Below are positions 7,406 through 14,061 of a stretch of DNA of 15,399 bases, piece after piece. Source of the DNA: DATBLQ01 sp036555325. GTDB lineage: Bacteria > Pseudomonadota > Alphaproteobacteria > Rhizobiales > Aestuariivirgaceae. The first letter of the stretch is position 1; every line of letters starts with the position of its first letter. Where the stretch lies: assembly GCA_036555325.1 (NCBI GenBank), contig DATBLQ010000029.1, forward strand, positions 1 to 15,399, written 5' to 3'. Under the pieces are notes generated by a model. That model was not told where the DNA came from. It was given only the letters and a program-made list of their open reading frames with translations, and ran no database searches. A program made the translations under genes and the position numbers.

Positions 7406-7822
7406 TCATCTTTCAGCTGACTGCGGTTGCTCTCGTGGATCTACTTGCGGCAATCCGCCCGGCTGATCGGTACCTCCGGGCGGCTGATCAGGTGGGGTAC
7501 CTCCGGCTGGTGGAGCGGTGCCCGCTACTTTATCAACGCCGCCATCCAAATCATTGGAGTTGTCGGACCCGTCACCGGCAAGCGTTACCTGCGGTGAACT
7601 GTATTGCGATCTGAAATTGACGAGAATGCAAATCGTTTCGCTGCACGACACATACCGATCTTTTTCTCCGTTGCAGAATCTCTCGTAGAGTGGATCGGCG
7701 CGCTCCATCAAGCGACAGTTCAGCAAGACTGGTTGCTCGCTTCTTGCCGATCCTGCAGCCGAATATCCGATGGCTATTGCGAGACTCCCGAAAATGACAA
7801 ATGTCCGCGCTAAGGTGCCCAT
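7406..7822 (-). CDS. Exported small protein with four cysteines and a Pro/Gly-rich tail
   Basis: I do not recognise a family. The 138-residue product begins with a clear signal peptide (RTFVIFGSLAIAIGYSAAG, cleavage probably after ARS or GSA near residue 26-28) without a lipobox cysteine. The mature part (about 28-75) has four cysteines at 36, 50, 60 and 65, enough for two disulphides, consistent with a periplasmic location. From about residue 80 to the end the chain is disordered: Asp/Asn/Gly-rich, then a Pro/Gly/Gln tail with a repeated PPGGT/DQPGG theme. GAGAGGG is well placed 8 nt before the ATG. The gene stands alone on the minus strand and converges on its neighbour at 7398. The short repeats in the tail suggest replication slippage may change its length. 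Confidence 0.72.
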   Translation of the reverse strand: MGTLARTFVIFGSLAIAIGYSAAGSARSEQPVLLNCRLMERADPLYERFCNGEKDRYVSCSETICILVNFRSQYSSPQVTLAGDGSDNSNDLDGGVDKVAGTAPPAGGTPPDQPPGGTDQPGGLPQVDPREQPQSAER

Positions 7823-8071
7823 TACTCTAACCCTCTCTTACGCAACCAACTGGGAAATGTTGCATCCTGGCGGCGATCAAAATCAATTCATGGAGCTGTG
7901 TGGCTAGATAATTGCCGGGCTTTGTCACTCAAAAACCACAGGATTCCGTCACTTGTGTTACCGGCTTCGGGCTACCCAATTCGTTAAGCGAAGCCCGCTC
8001 GGCGCCAAGCGAAAAAAGCTTGATCCTTCCTCAGATGACCATTTCGGGTGTGTTCGTAACTTGAGCCCATG

Positions 8072-8359
8072 TTATTGGGCAAATCGCGCCTGGGGACCAT
8101 TTTGCGGGGGCAGATCATTGCAAGTGTCGGTTGGCTGAGTGCTCAAACCCACTGATCGGAAGAGTTCCTTAAGAGCGTGCTCTCGTGTTTCAGTCTCCGA
8201 TAAGCCCTTCTCCAGACAGTCTCTAATCATCTCCCGCAGCTTACTGAATTCATAATCGGGCCGAAGCTTGGACAACAGCATCGGGTTGGTCCGAGCAGCC
8301 GTCTCCCAAACCGAGGTGAGGATCTGGTCAAGCCTGGCTCCGTCGATTTCCTTTGCCAT
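8072..8359 (-). CDS. Hypothetical protein (95 aa), second gene of a two-gene operon
   Basis: No family recognised. It is a soluble, mainly helical protein: MAKEIDGARLDQILTSVWET forms the first helix, and LREMIRDCLEKGLSETETREHALKELFRSVG (about 42-72) forms two more. A disordered Pro/Gln tail ends the chain. AAGGA lies 8 nt before the ATG, which fixes the start. It follows the gene at 8371-8634 after only 11 bp, so the two are very likely co-transcribed. A partner role for the two small proteins is possible, but they do not look like a known toxin-antitoxin pair. Confidence 0.65.
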   Translation of the reverse strand: MAKEIDGARLDQILTSVWETAARTNPMLLSKLRPDYEFSKLREMIRDCLEKGLSETETREHALKELFRSVGLSTQPTDTCNDLPPQNGPQARFAQ

Positions 8360-8370
8360 CTTCGCATTCC

Positions 8371-8634
8371 TTAGTGAACCGCGAAGGGCTTGCGAATTCC
8401 TTCCCCCAGCACAGCGCTTCGCGCATCTTCGAGATTGGCCTCGTAGCCGGGGCCCGATGCCGATTGGACAATGATTTCGTCGGCTATGTCCTCCAATGCG
8501 ACATTCGCCGCGATATTGGCCTGTCGTATTTTCTCGGCTTCAACATAAACCTGGACCAGAACTTGTGCCTTCTTGGCTGATTCAACCAAAGCGCAAATTT
8601 CCGCAACTATCTTCGGGGGCAGAACCTTCAGCAT
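8371..8634 (-). CDS. Hypothetical helical protein (87 aa), first gene of a two-gene operon
   Basis: The start is set at 8634 because GGGAG lies 7 nt before that ATG. The same frame stays open to 8745, but the added 37 residues have no ribosome site and poor composition. The product MLKVLPPKIVAEICALVESA ... is a single long amphipathic helical region (about 8-62) rich in Ala, Glu and Val, with a heptad-like pattern (AEICALVESAKKAQVLVQVY, then EAEKIRQANI). A short tail GYEANLEDARSAVLGEGIRKPF follows. It is likely an oligomeric or coiled-coil protein. Function unknown. It is transcribed away from the ribbon-helix-helix gene at 8846, with 211 bp between them. Confidence 0.65.
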   Translation of the reverse strand: MLKVLPPKIVAEICALVESAKKAQVLVQVYVEAEKIRQANIAANVALEDIADEIIVQSASGPGYEANLEDARSAVLGEGIRKPFAVH

Positions 8635-8845
8635 TGCACGTCTCCCGTTTGTGATGAACGTGCACCAAACGATGGAAATAACAAGCCCGCAACTGCTGAG
8701 CTTAAGCAAATACGGGCGCTTGCCTGCTTTCGATGATTGGAGCAAAAGAAGCTAAGAATCCTTCTTGAGCAAATAACACCGGAACATTATTTTACGCATA
8801 GATTGGTTCTTGCTAAAGATGAGTAAGTGATAGCCGAGGTGAAAC

Positions 8846-9091
8846 ATGGAACCCGCTGACCGCGATTACCGGCTGCAAATCATGTTGCGGCCAGAAGAGC
8901 TGCAGGCCATCGAGAACTGGCGCTTTGAAAAGCACATGCCCAGCCGCGCTTCCGCCGTTCGGGAACTTCTCCGCCGGGGCCTTGCAGCAGAGGGCTTTGA
9001 ATTCGCCGAGACAGGTAAACAATCTTCAAGCTTCGGCGTAACAGAGCGCGAGTTTGGCGTCCCTGACACCGTCAAGGACGAGCCGGCATAG
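8846..9091 (+). CDS. Ribbon-helix-helix (CopG/Arc-like) small protein
   Basis: Residues 8-51 fit an RHH fold: a strand YRLQIMLRP, helix 1 EELQAIENWRFEKHM, a turn with PSRASA, and helix 2 AVRELLRRGLAAEGF. Such proteins dimerise and bind DNA through the paired strands; many act as antitoxins or small autoregulators. The C-terminal 30 residues are likely disordered. GAGG is 7 nt before the ATG. The stop is 10 bp before the methyltransferase start in a different frame, so the two are probably one transcript. No toxin partner is present: the next gene is an FkbM methyltransferase, so a toxin-antitoxin role is unlikely. It may regulate its own operon or the divergent pair at 8072-8634. Confidence 0.8.
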   Translation: MEPADRDYRLQIMLRPEELQAIENWRFEKHMPSRASAVRELLRRGLAAEGFEFAETGKQSSSFGVTEREFGVPDTVKDEPA

Positions 9092-9101
9092 TCGAGCGCG
9101 A

Positions 9102-10013
9102 ATGCGCAGCCCGCTGAAACCGTCAACTCTGGTCAGCACCGGCATTAGGCAAATATCCGCCCCGGATGGACAGCCGTTCTACTTTCCAGACGAGGATGGT
9201 ATTCAGCGTCACATCGAAGCGGCCCTGTTTGGAACCGAATACCCCCCACCGTTTCCGGGTGAATTCACAGCCGACACGATCGTCGATGTTGGAGCGCACG
9301 TTGGCGCGGCCACTCGGCATTTTCACGCGGCTTATCCTAACGCTCGAATATTGGCATTTGAACCAAACCCCTCATCCTTCGCCATGCTCGAACGCAACAC
9401 GCTGATGTGTGGGGGCGTGGAATTAGTGAACGCTGCCTTGGCGCCGCTTGCTGGTCACGGCAGCCTCTTCCTTGGGCGTAGCAGCAGCATGCAAGCCTCA
9501 TTGGTACCCAACGAGGAAAACCTTGCTCAGCATGTCGAGGTTGCTTGCCTGCAGGCAGACACCGCACTTGCCTCACGCGACATCAGCCAAATCTCGATAT
9601 TGAAACTGGATACGGAAGGTTCCGAGCTACCAATTTTGTCCGCGCTCGAAAGATACTTGCCGCACATCAAGGTCATCTATTTGGAATTTCACAGCGAGCA
9701 ACACCGTTTGATGGCGGATGAACTATTGAAAAGTCGATTCACTCTCTTTCATGCAATCGTGACGAGACCCGATCGGGGAACGGTGGGCTATATCGCCAAG
9801 GACGAACTTGCTCGGATGCAAGCAACGACCAAGCGGTCACGCCATGTTTTCCCGAAGCACCTTGGTCCAGGTGCCTCGCCCCCTAGAAAAGAAAGTATCC
9901 AAGGAGGCGCGATGCATGTTGTGATTGAGGGGAAACGCTTAAGTCCCTGCAGGCCGTTTAGTCCGACTGACGGTAGCGGCGCAAATAATCGAAACCCACT
10001 GCAATTACAATGA
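9102..10013 (+). CDS. FkbM-family SAM-dependent methyltransferase
   Basis: The 303-residue protein carries the class I methyltransferase motif I IVDVGAHVGAATRHF (about 60-74), motif II acidic FEPNP (86-90) and the FkbM-type KLDTEGSELPIL (about 168-179), followed by VIYLEFH. FkbM enzymes O-methylate sugars or polyketides, often in surface polysaccharide loci; the substrate here is unknown. The ATG at 9102 is chosen because an upstream TTG in frame at 9054 overlaps the previous gene and adds an Arg/Ser-rich non-conserved stretch. The ribosome site is weak (GAGCG), consistent with coupling to the RHH gene. The last 60 residues are a low-complexity tail, and the final 19 codons overlap the 3' end of the convergent permease gene by 56 bp, hinting that the original stop has been lost. 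No other glycan genes adjoin it. Confidence 0.83.
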   Translation: MRSPLKPSTLVSTGIRQISAPDGQPFYFPDEDGIQRHIEAALFGTEYPPPFPGEFTADTIVDVGAHVGAATRHFHAAYPNARILAFEPNPSSFAMLERNTLMCGGVELVNAALAPLAGHGSLFLGRSSSMQASLVPNEENLAQHVEVACLQADTALASRDISQISILKLDTEGSELPILSALERYLPHIKVIYLEFHSEQHRLMADELLKSRFTLFHAIVTRPDRGTVGYIAKDELARMQATTKRSRHVFPKHLGPGASPPRKESIQGGAMHVVIEGKRLSPCRPFSPTDGSGANNRNPLQLQ

Positions 10014-10953
10014 AGGTCCCTACGAAACTGCCCTGCCAAAACGTGCTGATGCCCAACAGGATCAGACTGTTGCGGATCACTTCGATCAGGGCTGCACCAA
10101 CCACGGCGCCAAAGGCGGTGCCAACGCCGCCTGCGAGGTTGGCGCCCCCGATGACGGCAGCAGCGATAACACTCAACTCCATTCCCTGGCCAAGATTTGT
10201 AGTGACTCCCCCGAGCCATCCGACTTCCAAGATGCCGGCAATCCCTGCTGTGAGAGCCGAAAACATATAAACGCTTATCTTCATGTGCCTCACCGGAACG
10301 CCGGTGAGCACGGCAGCCTGTTCATTGCCGCCGATCGCGAAAAGGTGCCTCCCCCATGTCGTCCAGCGAAATGCAAATCCGGTAAACGCTGCGAGGGCTG
10401 CAAGCACCAGCACCGGATTGGCGATATCGAACGTTGTACCTCCGCCGAGCCACAAAAGTTTCGCCTGATCGGGGCCGAACTGATAGACCATTTTGTTGTT
10501 CGACAGCACCATGGCGAGGCTGCGGGCGACAGACAGCATGCCCAGGGTCACCACGAACGCCGGAATTTTGATGTAGGCGATCAGCACACCGTTGATGAAT
10601 CCAACCAGCAGCGCACAAAAAATTGCCGCCAAACACGCGATCCAAATTGAATGGCCCCACGACATCAACGTGCCGACCACCATCGCCGACAGACATAGGA
10701 TCGAGCCAACGGAGAGGTCAATTCCTCCAGCAACAATAACCGCGGTCATGCCCAGGGCTATAATGCCGACGAATGCGAAGTTGCGCGTGACATTGAATAG
10801 ATTTTGTGGCGTGGCGAAGGTGTCGGTCATCAATGAAAGAGCGAGACACGCGAGAACCGCCGCTATGAATACCCAGAATGTCTGCCTGCTGAAGAGCCAA
10901 CCCAGCACTCCATGGCTTCGCTGGTTGAGAGTGTCGTCGATCGAAATGGCCAT
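9958..10953 (-). CDS. Sugar ABC transporter permease (RbsC/FrcC type)
   Basis: The 331-residue integral membrane protein has about eight to ten hydrophobic segments. It shows the hallmarks of the CUT2 sugar permeases: VAGGIDLSVGSILCL (about 74-88), the cytoplasmic coupling loop IGGNEQAAVLTGVP (207-220) that contacts the ATPase, and VIGGANLAGGVGT (267-279). It would form the inner-membrane channel with the ATPase encoded 23 bp upstream and the divergent binding protein. AAGGA lies 8 nt before the ATG. The set of one permease plus a single-domain ATPase resembles the rhizobial fructose (Frc) system more than the two-domain RbsA type, but the sugar is not determined. Its 3' end overlaps the convergent methyltransferase gene by 56 bp. 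Confidence 0.95.
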   Translation of the reverse strand: MAISIDDTLNQRSHGVLGWLFSRQTFWVFIAAVLACLALSLMTDTFATPQNLFNVTRNFAFVGIIALGMTAVIVAGGIDLSVGSILCLSAMVVGTLMSWGHSIWIACLAAIFCALLVGFINGVLIAYIKIPAFVVTLGMLSVARSLAMVLSNNKMVYQFGPDQAKLLWLGGGTTFDIANPVLVLAALAAFTGFAFRWTTWGRHLFAIGGNEQAAVLTGVPVRHMKISVYMFSALTAGIAGILEVGWLGGVTTNLGQGMELSVIAAAVIGGANLAGGVGTAFGAVVGAALIEVIRNSLILLGISTFWQGSFVGTFIVIAVGFDYLRRYRQSD

Positions 10954-10976
10954 GGTAACGATCCTTCTTGAGTGGC

Positions 10977-11780
10977 CTACCTTACACCTTCTATGGCTCC
11001 CGTTATCAGCCCGGTTACTTCTTCCGGCGAGCTTTGGCTGATCTTCTTGTCGGCTACTTTGCGCCCGCGACGCAAGACCACGATCCGGTCCGACACCGCA
11101 AAAACATCGGGCATGCGATGGCTGATGAGCACGACGGCGATCATCTGGTCCCGTAGGCGACGAATGAGGTTGAGCACCTCCGCGACTTGACGCACGCTGA
11201 TAGCCGCGGTCGGCTCGTCCATCAGTACAATTCGGGGGTTGGAAAGCCGTGTGCGCGCAATGGCAACGGCCTGGCGCTGGCCTCCGGACATGTCCTTGAC
11301 AAGATCGCGCGGCCGCGTCTCGGATTTGAGTTCCTTGAACAGCTCGGCGGCACGTCTGTACATGGCAGCGTAGTCGAGCACCTGCAGCGGCCCCATTCCC
11401 TTGTGCACTTCACGCCCCAAGAACACATTGGCCGCAGCGGTCAAATTGTTGCAAAGGGCTAGGTCCTGATAGACAACCTCTATGCCTTTCTCGCGGGCTT
11501 CGATCGGCCGGTGGAAATGAACCTGCTCCCCTGCAACATGCATGGTGCCGTGCGAAGGGGGGTAATTCCCCGCCATTACCTTCACGAGCGTTGACTTCCC
11601 CGCTCCATTGTCCCCCATCAGGCCGACCACTTCACCAGATTCAATACTGAAGGACACATCGGTCAGCGCTTGAATGGCACCGAAGTTCTTTGAGATATCT
11701 CGCAGCTCAAGCACCGGCATCGGCTCGGCTCTATCCTCTTTTACAACCGATAACTGAGCGGCGGTGGGGGCGTCAATCAC
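10977..11780 (-). CDS. Sugar ABC transporter ATP-binding protein, single nucleotide-binding domain
   Basis: All ABC motifs are present: Walker A GDNGAGKST (56-64), Q-loop Gln105 (VVYQDLALC), signature MSGGQRQ (164-170), Walker B IVLMDEP (184-190) with catalytic Glu189, and switch His221 (LISHRM). At 267 residues it has one nucleotide-binding domain, unlike RbsA/AraG/XylG with two, and matches FrcA-type proteins, which work as homodimers. The D-loop reads AAIS. The start is GTG at 11780 with AAAAGG 8 nt upstream; an alternative ATG at 11720 (MPVLELRDISKNFG) is where many relatives begin but has a poorly spaced ribosome site, so the first 20 residues are uncertain. It is the first gene of the ATPase-permease operon, divergent from the binding-protein gene. 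Confidence 0.94.
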   Translation of the reverse strand: MIDAPTAAQLSVVKEDRAEPMPVLELRDISKNFGAIQALTDVSFSIESGEVVGLMGDNGAGKSTLVKVMAGNYPPSHGTMHVAGEQVHFHRPIEAREKGIEVVYQDLALCNNLTAAANVFLGREVHKGMGPLQVLDYAAMYRRAAELFKELKSETRPRDLVKDMSGGQRQAVAIARTRLSNPRIVLMDEPTAAISVRQVAEVLNLIRRLRDQMIAVVLISHRMPDVFAVSDRIVVLRRGRKVADKKISQSSPEEVTGLITGAIEGVR

Positions 11781-11812
11781 AAGCGGGACCTTTTCGGTGG
11801 GCGACAGTTATT

Positions 11813-11829
11813 TTGTACGATAAATACAA
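11813..11829. promoter_or_regulatory. Inverted repeat in the divergent ABC-transporter promoter region
   Basis: TTGTA (11813-11817) and TACAA (11825-11829) form an inverted repeat separated by 7 nt. It lies just upstream of the candidate -35 box of the binding-protein gene and about 33 bp before the ATPase start. The position suits an operator acting on both divergent promoters. The arms are only 5 bp, so chance is possible. Confidence 0.3.
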
Positions 11830-11857
11830 TTGATCCCGATAAAAGGACCGCTATTAT
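11830..11857 (+). promoter_or_regulatory. Candidate sigma-70-type promoter of the binding-protein gene
   Basis: TTGATC (11830-11835) and TATTAT (11852-11857) are separated by 16 nt; TTGACA/TATAAT is the consensus. The pair lies in AT-rich DNA and would give a leader of about 105 nt before the ATG at 11971. It was read by eye only. Confidence 0.4.
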
Positions 11858-11970
11858 TCTCTTGGGGTTATTTCGTAAGGAAATCACCTCCCACTAATCA
11901 TAACAGATCATTCAAAGGCTTCGCCGATAGCTGGCGCAATTTCATGCCGGCCATATGCAGGGAGGAAAAT

Positions 11971-12957
11971 ATGAGAAAACTTTTGCTTTTGATTGCTGCC
12001 TTGTCGCTCGGCTCATGGGCGGCGGCAGCTCTGGCGCAAGACAAAACACTGGCCATTGTTGTCAAGGGTCTGGACAACCCGTTTTTTGGCGTAATGGGTG
12101 ATGGCTGTGCAAAATGGAACAGTGAAAATCAAGGCAAGGGCTACACTTGTCTGTTTACCGGCCCCGCCTCGAGTGCCGATGAGCAAGGAGAGGTGCAGAT
12201 CGTAGACGACCTTTTGACCAAGGGAGTTGCGGCTATCGCAATTTCACCGTCCAACGCACCGGCCATGGCGAACTTGTTGAAGCAACGCAAGCCGACGATC
12301 CCCATCATGACGATTGATGCCGACCTCGGAAAGGATGATGTGGCGCTGCGCAAGACCTATCTTGGAACCGACAATTATCTGATGGGCGTCAAGATGGCCG
12401 AGTATCTGAAGAAGTTTAAGCCCGAAGGCGGTACGGTATGCCTTCAGCTTGGCAACGTTGCAGCCGATAATATCAATGCACGCGCAGCCGGATTCCGCGA
12501 TACGGTAGCGGGAAGCAAGGGGGTCGACCGGCTGGCCGGACAAGGCGGATGGACAGAGATCGAAGGATGCCCGGTCTTCACTAACGACCAGGCCGATCTG
12601 GCCAACCAGCAAATGGCCGATACCTTCACTGCCAACCCCGATCTCACGGCTTTCATCCTAGTTGGCGGCTGGGCGCAATTCGCACCGCAAGCCTACTCTC
12701 AGGTAACCGACCAGGTCATGGATAAGCTCAAGAGCAAATCCCTGGTCATCGTGGCTGGAGACGTCCTGCCCCCGCAGCTAGAAGCGCTGAAAGCAGGCCG
12801 GAGCAGCGTGCAAATTGGTCAGAGACCATTTGAGATGGGATATCGCGCGCCTACGGTCATGATTGACATGATCGAGGGGAAGGACGTTCCCGATCCTCTC
12901 TATACGGGGCTTGATGAATGCACGCCCGAAAATGTCGATACCTGCATCGCAAAATAG
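11971..12957 (+). CDS. Periplasmic sugar-binding protein of the ABC transporter
   Basis: The 328-residue protein begins with a signal peptide (MRKLLLLIAALSLGSWAAAALAQ, cleavage after ALA at 22). The mature part fits the type I periplasmic-binding fold of the RbsB/FrcB group (Peripl_BP_4): TLAIVVKGLDNPFFGVMGDG (27-46), VDDLLTKGVAAIAISPSN (78-95), MTIDADLG, YLGTDNYLMGVKMAEYL, the hinge-region NINARAAGFRD, and VIVAGDVLPPQLEALKAG near the C-terminus. It captures the substrate in the periplasm and delivers it to the permease encoded across the divergent region. Cysteines include C46, C60 and a terminal pair in DECTPENVDTC, so disulphides are possible. The start is certain: GGGAGGAAAAT directly precedes the ATG, and the longer open frame upstream is non-coding. 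The sugar is unknown. Confidence 0.95.
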   Translation: MRKLLLLIAALSLGSWAAAALAQDKTLAIVVKGLDNPFFGVMGDGCAKWNSENQGKGYTCLFTGPASSADEQGEVQIVDDLLTKGVAAIAISPSNAPAMANLLKQRKPTIPIMTIDADLGKDDVALRKTYLGTDNYLMGVKMAEYLKKFKPEGGTVCLQLGNVAADNINARAAGFRDTVAGSKGVDRLAGQGGWTEIEGCPVFTNDQADLANQQMADTFTANPDLTAFILVGGWAQFAPQAYSQVTDQVMDKLKSKSLVIVAGDVLPPQLEALKAGRSSVQIGQRPFEMGYRAPTVMIDMIEGKDVPDPLYTGLDECTPENVDTCIAK

Positions 12958-12993
12958 CCCAACACCAAAGCCAAATCCCATGGATCGAAACTT

Positions 12994-13015
12994 GAGGCGC
13001 TACGGCGCCTCTTTT
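12994..13015 (+). terminator. Rho-independent terminator after the binding-protein gene
   Basis: GAGGCGC (12994-13000) pairs with GCGCCTC (13005-13011) around a TACG tetraloop, followed at once by TTTT and an AT-rich run. It lies 37 bp after the stop of the binding-protein gene and just before the end of the convergent gene at 13037. Confidence 0.9.
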
Positions 13016-13036
13016 ATTTGCAGAACAGCTCTATGC

Positions 13037-13267
13037 TCAGGACGCATCAAGCCACAGCCCCATCTTCGCAAGGGCCTGCGCTGCGACCTGTTTGTGAGCT
13101 GGGTTGTCGAGAACCAACGTGTTAAGTGCGGATACGGTTTGGCTAAGTTCCCGCTTGAACATCATGTCTTGGATGGTCAGAACAACTTGGCTGGGCCGCA
13201 TAGCAACGATGGCTTTCGCCAGTTCTATTGTGTCATCGACTGATGTCTCTGCAATCGCCCGTTTCAT
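13037..13267 (-). CDS. Small hypothetical protein (76 aa)
   Basis: No family recognised. The product is helical and soluble, with no export signal: SVDDTIELAKAIVAMRPSQVV, then TIQDMMFKRELSQTVSALNTLV, and a final AAQALAKMGLWLDAS helix. It has a rather even mix of charged and hydrophobic residues. GGAGG lies 4-5 nt before the ATG, slightly close but strong. It converges with the ABC binding-protein gene, separated by a terminator, and lies 196 bp downstream of the PilZ gene on the same strand. Whether it shares a transcript with that gene cannot be told. Confidence 0.62.
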   Translation of the reverse strand: MKRAIAETSVDDTIELAKAIVAMRPSQVVLTIQDMMFKRELSQTVSALNTLVLDNPAHKQVAAQALAKMGLWLDAS

Positions 13268-13463
13268 GGTCCCTCCACGGCATTCCGCACAGCGGCTACT
13301 TCTTTAGCGCACCGCAGGCTCGGGCTCGATGTATACCTATCGGATTTGAACAGGAATTTCCCAGCACCCGGCTTGCATCAGGTTCGACGATCAATCCCTA
13401 GTATTAGGCAGGCCAAGCGACCGCAATGCCCTGCAAGCACTGCCACCTATTTATGACGCTGGT

Positions 13464-13811
13464 CTAGACCCGCGCTCGCGAGGGAAGCTGCCTGAGCGAA
13501 AAATTGTGTCTCCACAGGGAATCGTGTTGGCCCGATGGAAAATCCACTCCAACGGTACCGCCATCTCTCCACTTTATTGTGCAGTAGTGCACGTCCCTGT
13601 CGCCATCGATCCTCAACCAGAAATTCCGCGGAAGGATCCACCCGCTGTCGATGTTCAGCTTCGCCCCTACTGGAGAGATCTCCGTCACGATGCATGGCGC
13701 CGGCGAGACCTGTCCCGGTGCTATGATTTTCGCAGCCATGCGAGCGGACAGGCGAGGAGTGTCCTGCCGTCTTTCGTTTGAAGATTTGTTTTTCATTCCT
13801 GGTCCCGACAT
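13464..13811 (-). CDS. PilZ-domain protein (115 aa)
   Basis: A single PilZ beta-barrel fills the protein: NERRQDTPRLSAR at the N-terminus (12-24), CIVTEISPVGAKL (40-52), LPRNFWLRID (60-69), then CTIKWRDGGTVGVDF (77-91). PilZ domains bind cyclic di-GMP through RxxxR and [D/N]xSxxG. Here the second motif is ExSxxG (Glu44, Ser46, Gly49). The usual RRxxPR contains an extra residue (RRQDTPR), although R20-LSA-R24 could supply an RxxxR. Binding is therefore uncertain. There is no output domain, so it would act by contacting a partner. The start is ambiguous: ATG at 13811 has no clear ribosome site; ATG at 13796 has GGGACCAGGA directly before it and would remove five residues without touching the domain. 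Upstream DNA holds a direct repeat pair. Confidence 0.82.
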   Translation of the reverse strand: MSGPGMKNKSSNERRQDTPRLSARMAAKIIAPGQVSPAPCIVTEISPVGAKLNIDSGWILPRNFWLRIDGDRDVHYCTIKWRDGGTVGVDFPSGQHDSLWRHNFSLRQLPSRARV

Positions 13812-13854
13812 TCACAAGAGCGCGACCCCATCATTATCTGAATCCCATAGAAAC

Positions 13855-13887
13855 TGTTTTAATTGAGCGTCTAAAATTGTTTTTATT
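13855..13887. repeat. Direct repeat pair upstream of the PilZ gene
   Basis: TGTTTTAATT (13855-13864) and TGTTTTTATT (13878-13887) differ at one base, with starts 23 bp apart, in AT-rich DNA between the divergent PilZ and exported-protein genes. Two turns of DNA between copies would suit a regulator binding one face, but chance in AT-rich DNA is a real alternative. Confidence 0.3.
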
Positions 13888-14000
13888 CCCAGAAGAAAAC
13901 GGCCCGGCTCAAGGTTCGCTATTTCATCAGAATCCGCAATTTTTACCTGTTTTGAGTGCTTTTTTCGCCAATCAGCAGTGTTACGGAAAGGTAACTTTGG

Positions 14001-14026
14001 GGAACTTTCGGGCGATCTGAAGCGTT
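14001..14026 (+). promoter_or_regulatory. EcfG-dependent general stress promoter
   Basis: GGAAC (14001-14005), a 17-nt spacer, then CGTT (14023-14026) matches the EcfG consensus of Rhizobiales without mismatch. Its orientation and distance (about 35 nt to the ATG at 14062) are right for driving the exported-protein gene. Confidence 0.8.
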
Positions 14027-14061
14027 TGCATTGCGAAATTTGGCAAACGAAAGGATTAGCC

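Noticed and set aside
8635..8745. Longer start (8745) for the helical protein at 8371
   Set aside because: The ATG at 8634 has GGGAG at 7 nt, while the extension has no ribosome site.
8781..8808. GGAAC upstream of the RHH gene as an EcfG promoter
   Set aside because: No CGTT-like box at 16 or 17 nt; GTT appears only after 20 nt, so the spacing is wrong.
8846..10013. RHH gene plus next gene as a toxin-antitoxin pair
   Set aside because: The second gene is an FkbM methyltransferase with intact motifs, not a toxin family.
13978..14061. Longer start (13978) for the exported protein
   Set aside because: It would include the EcfG promoter and bury the signal peptide inside the protein.
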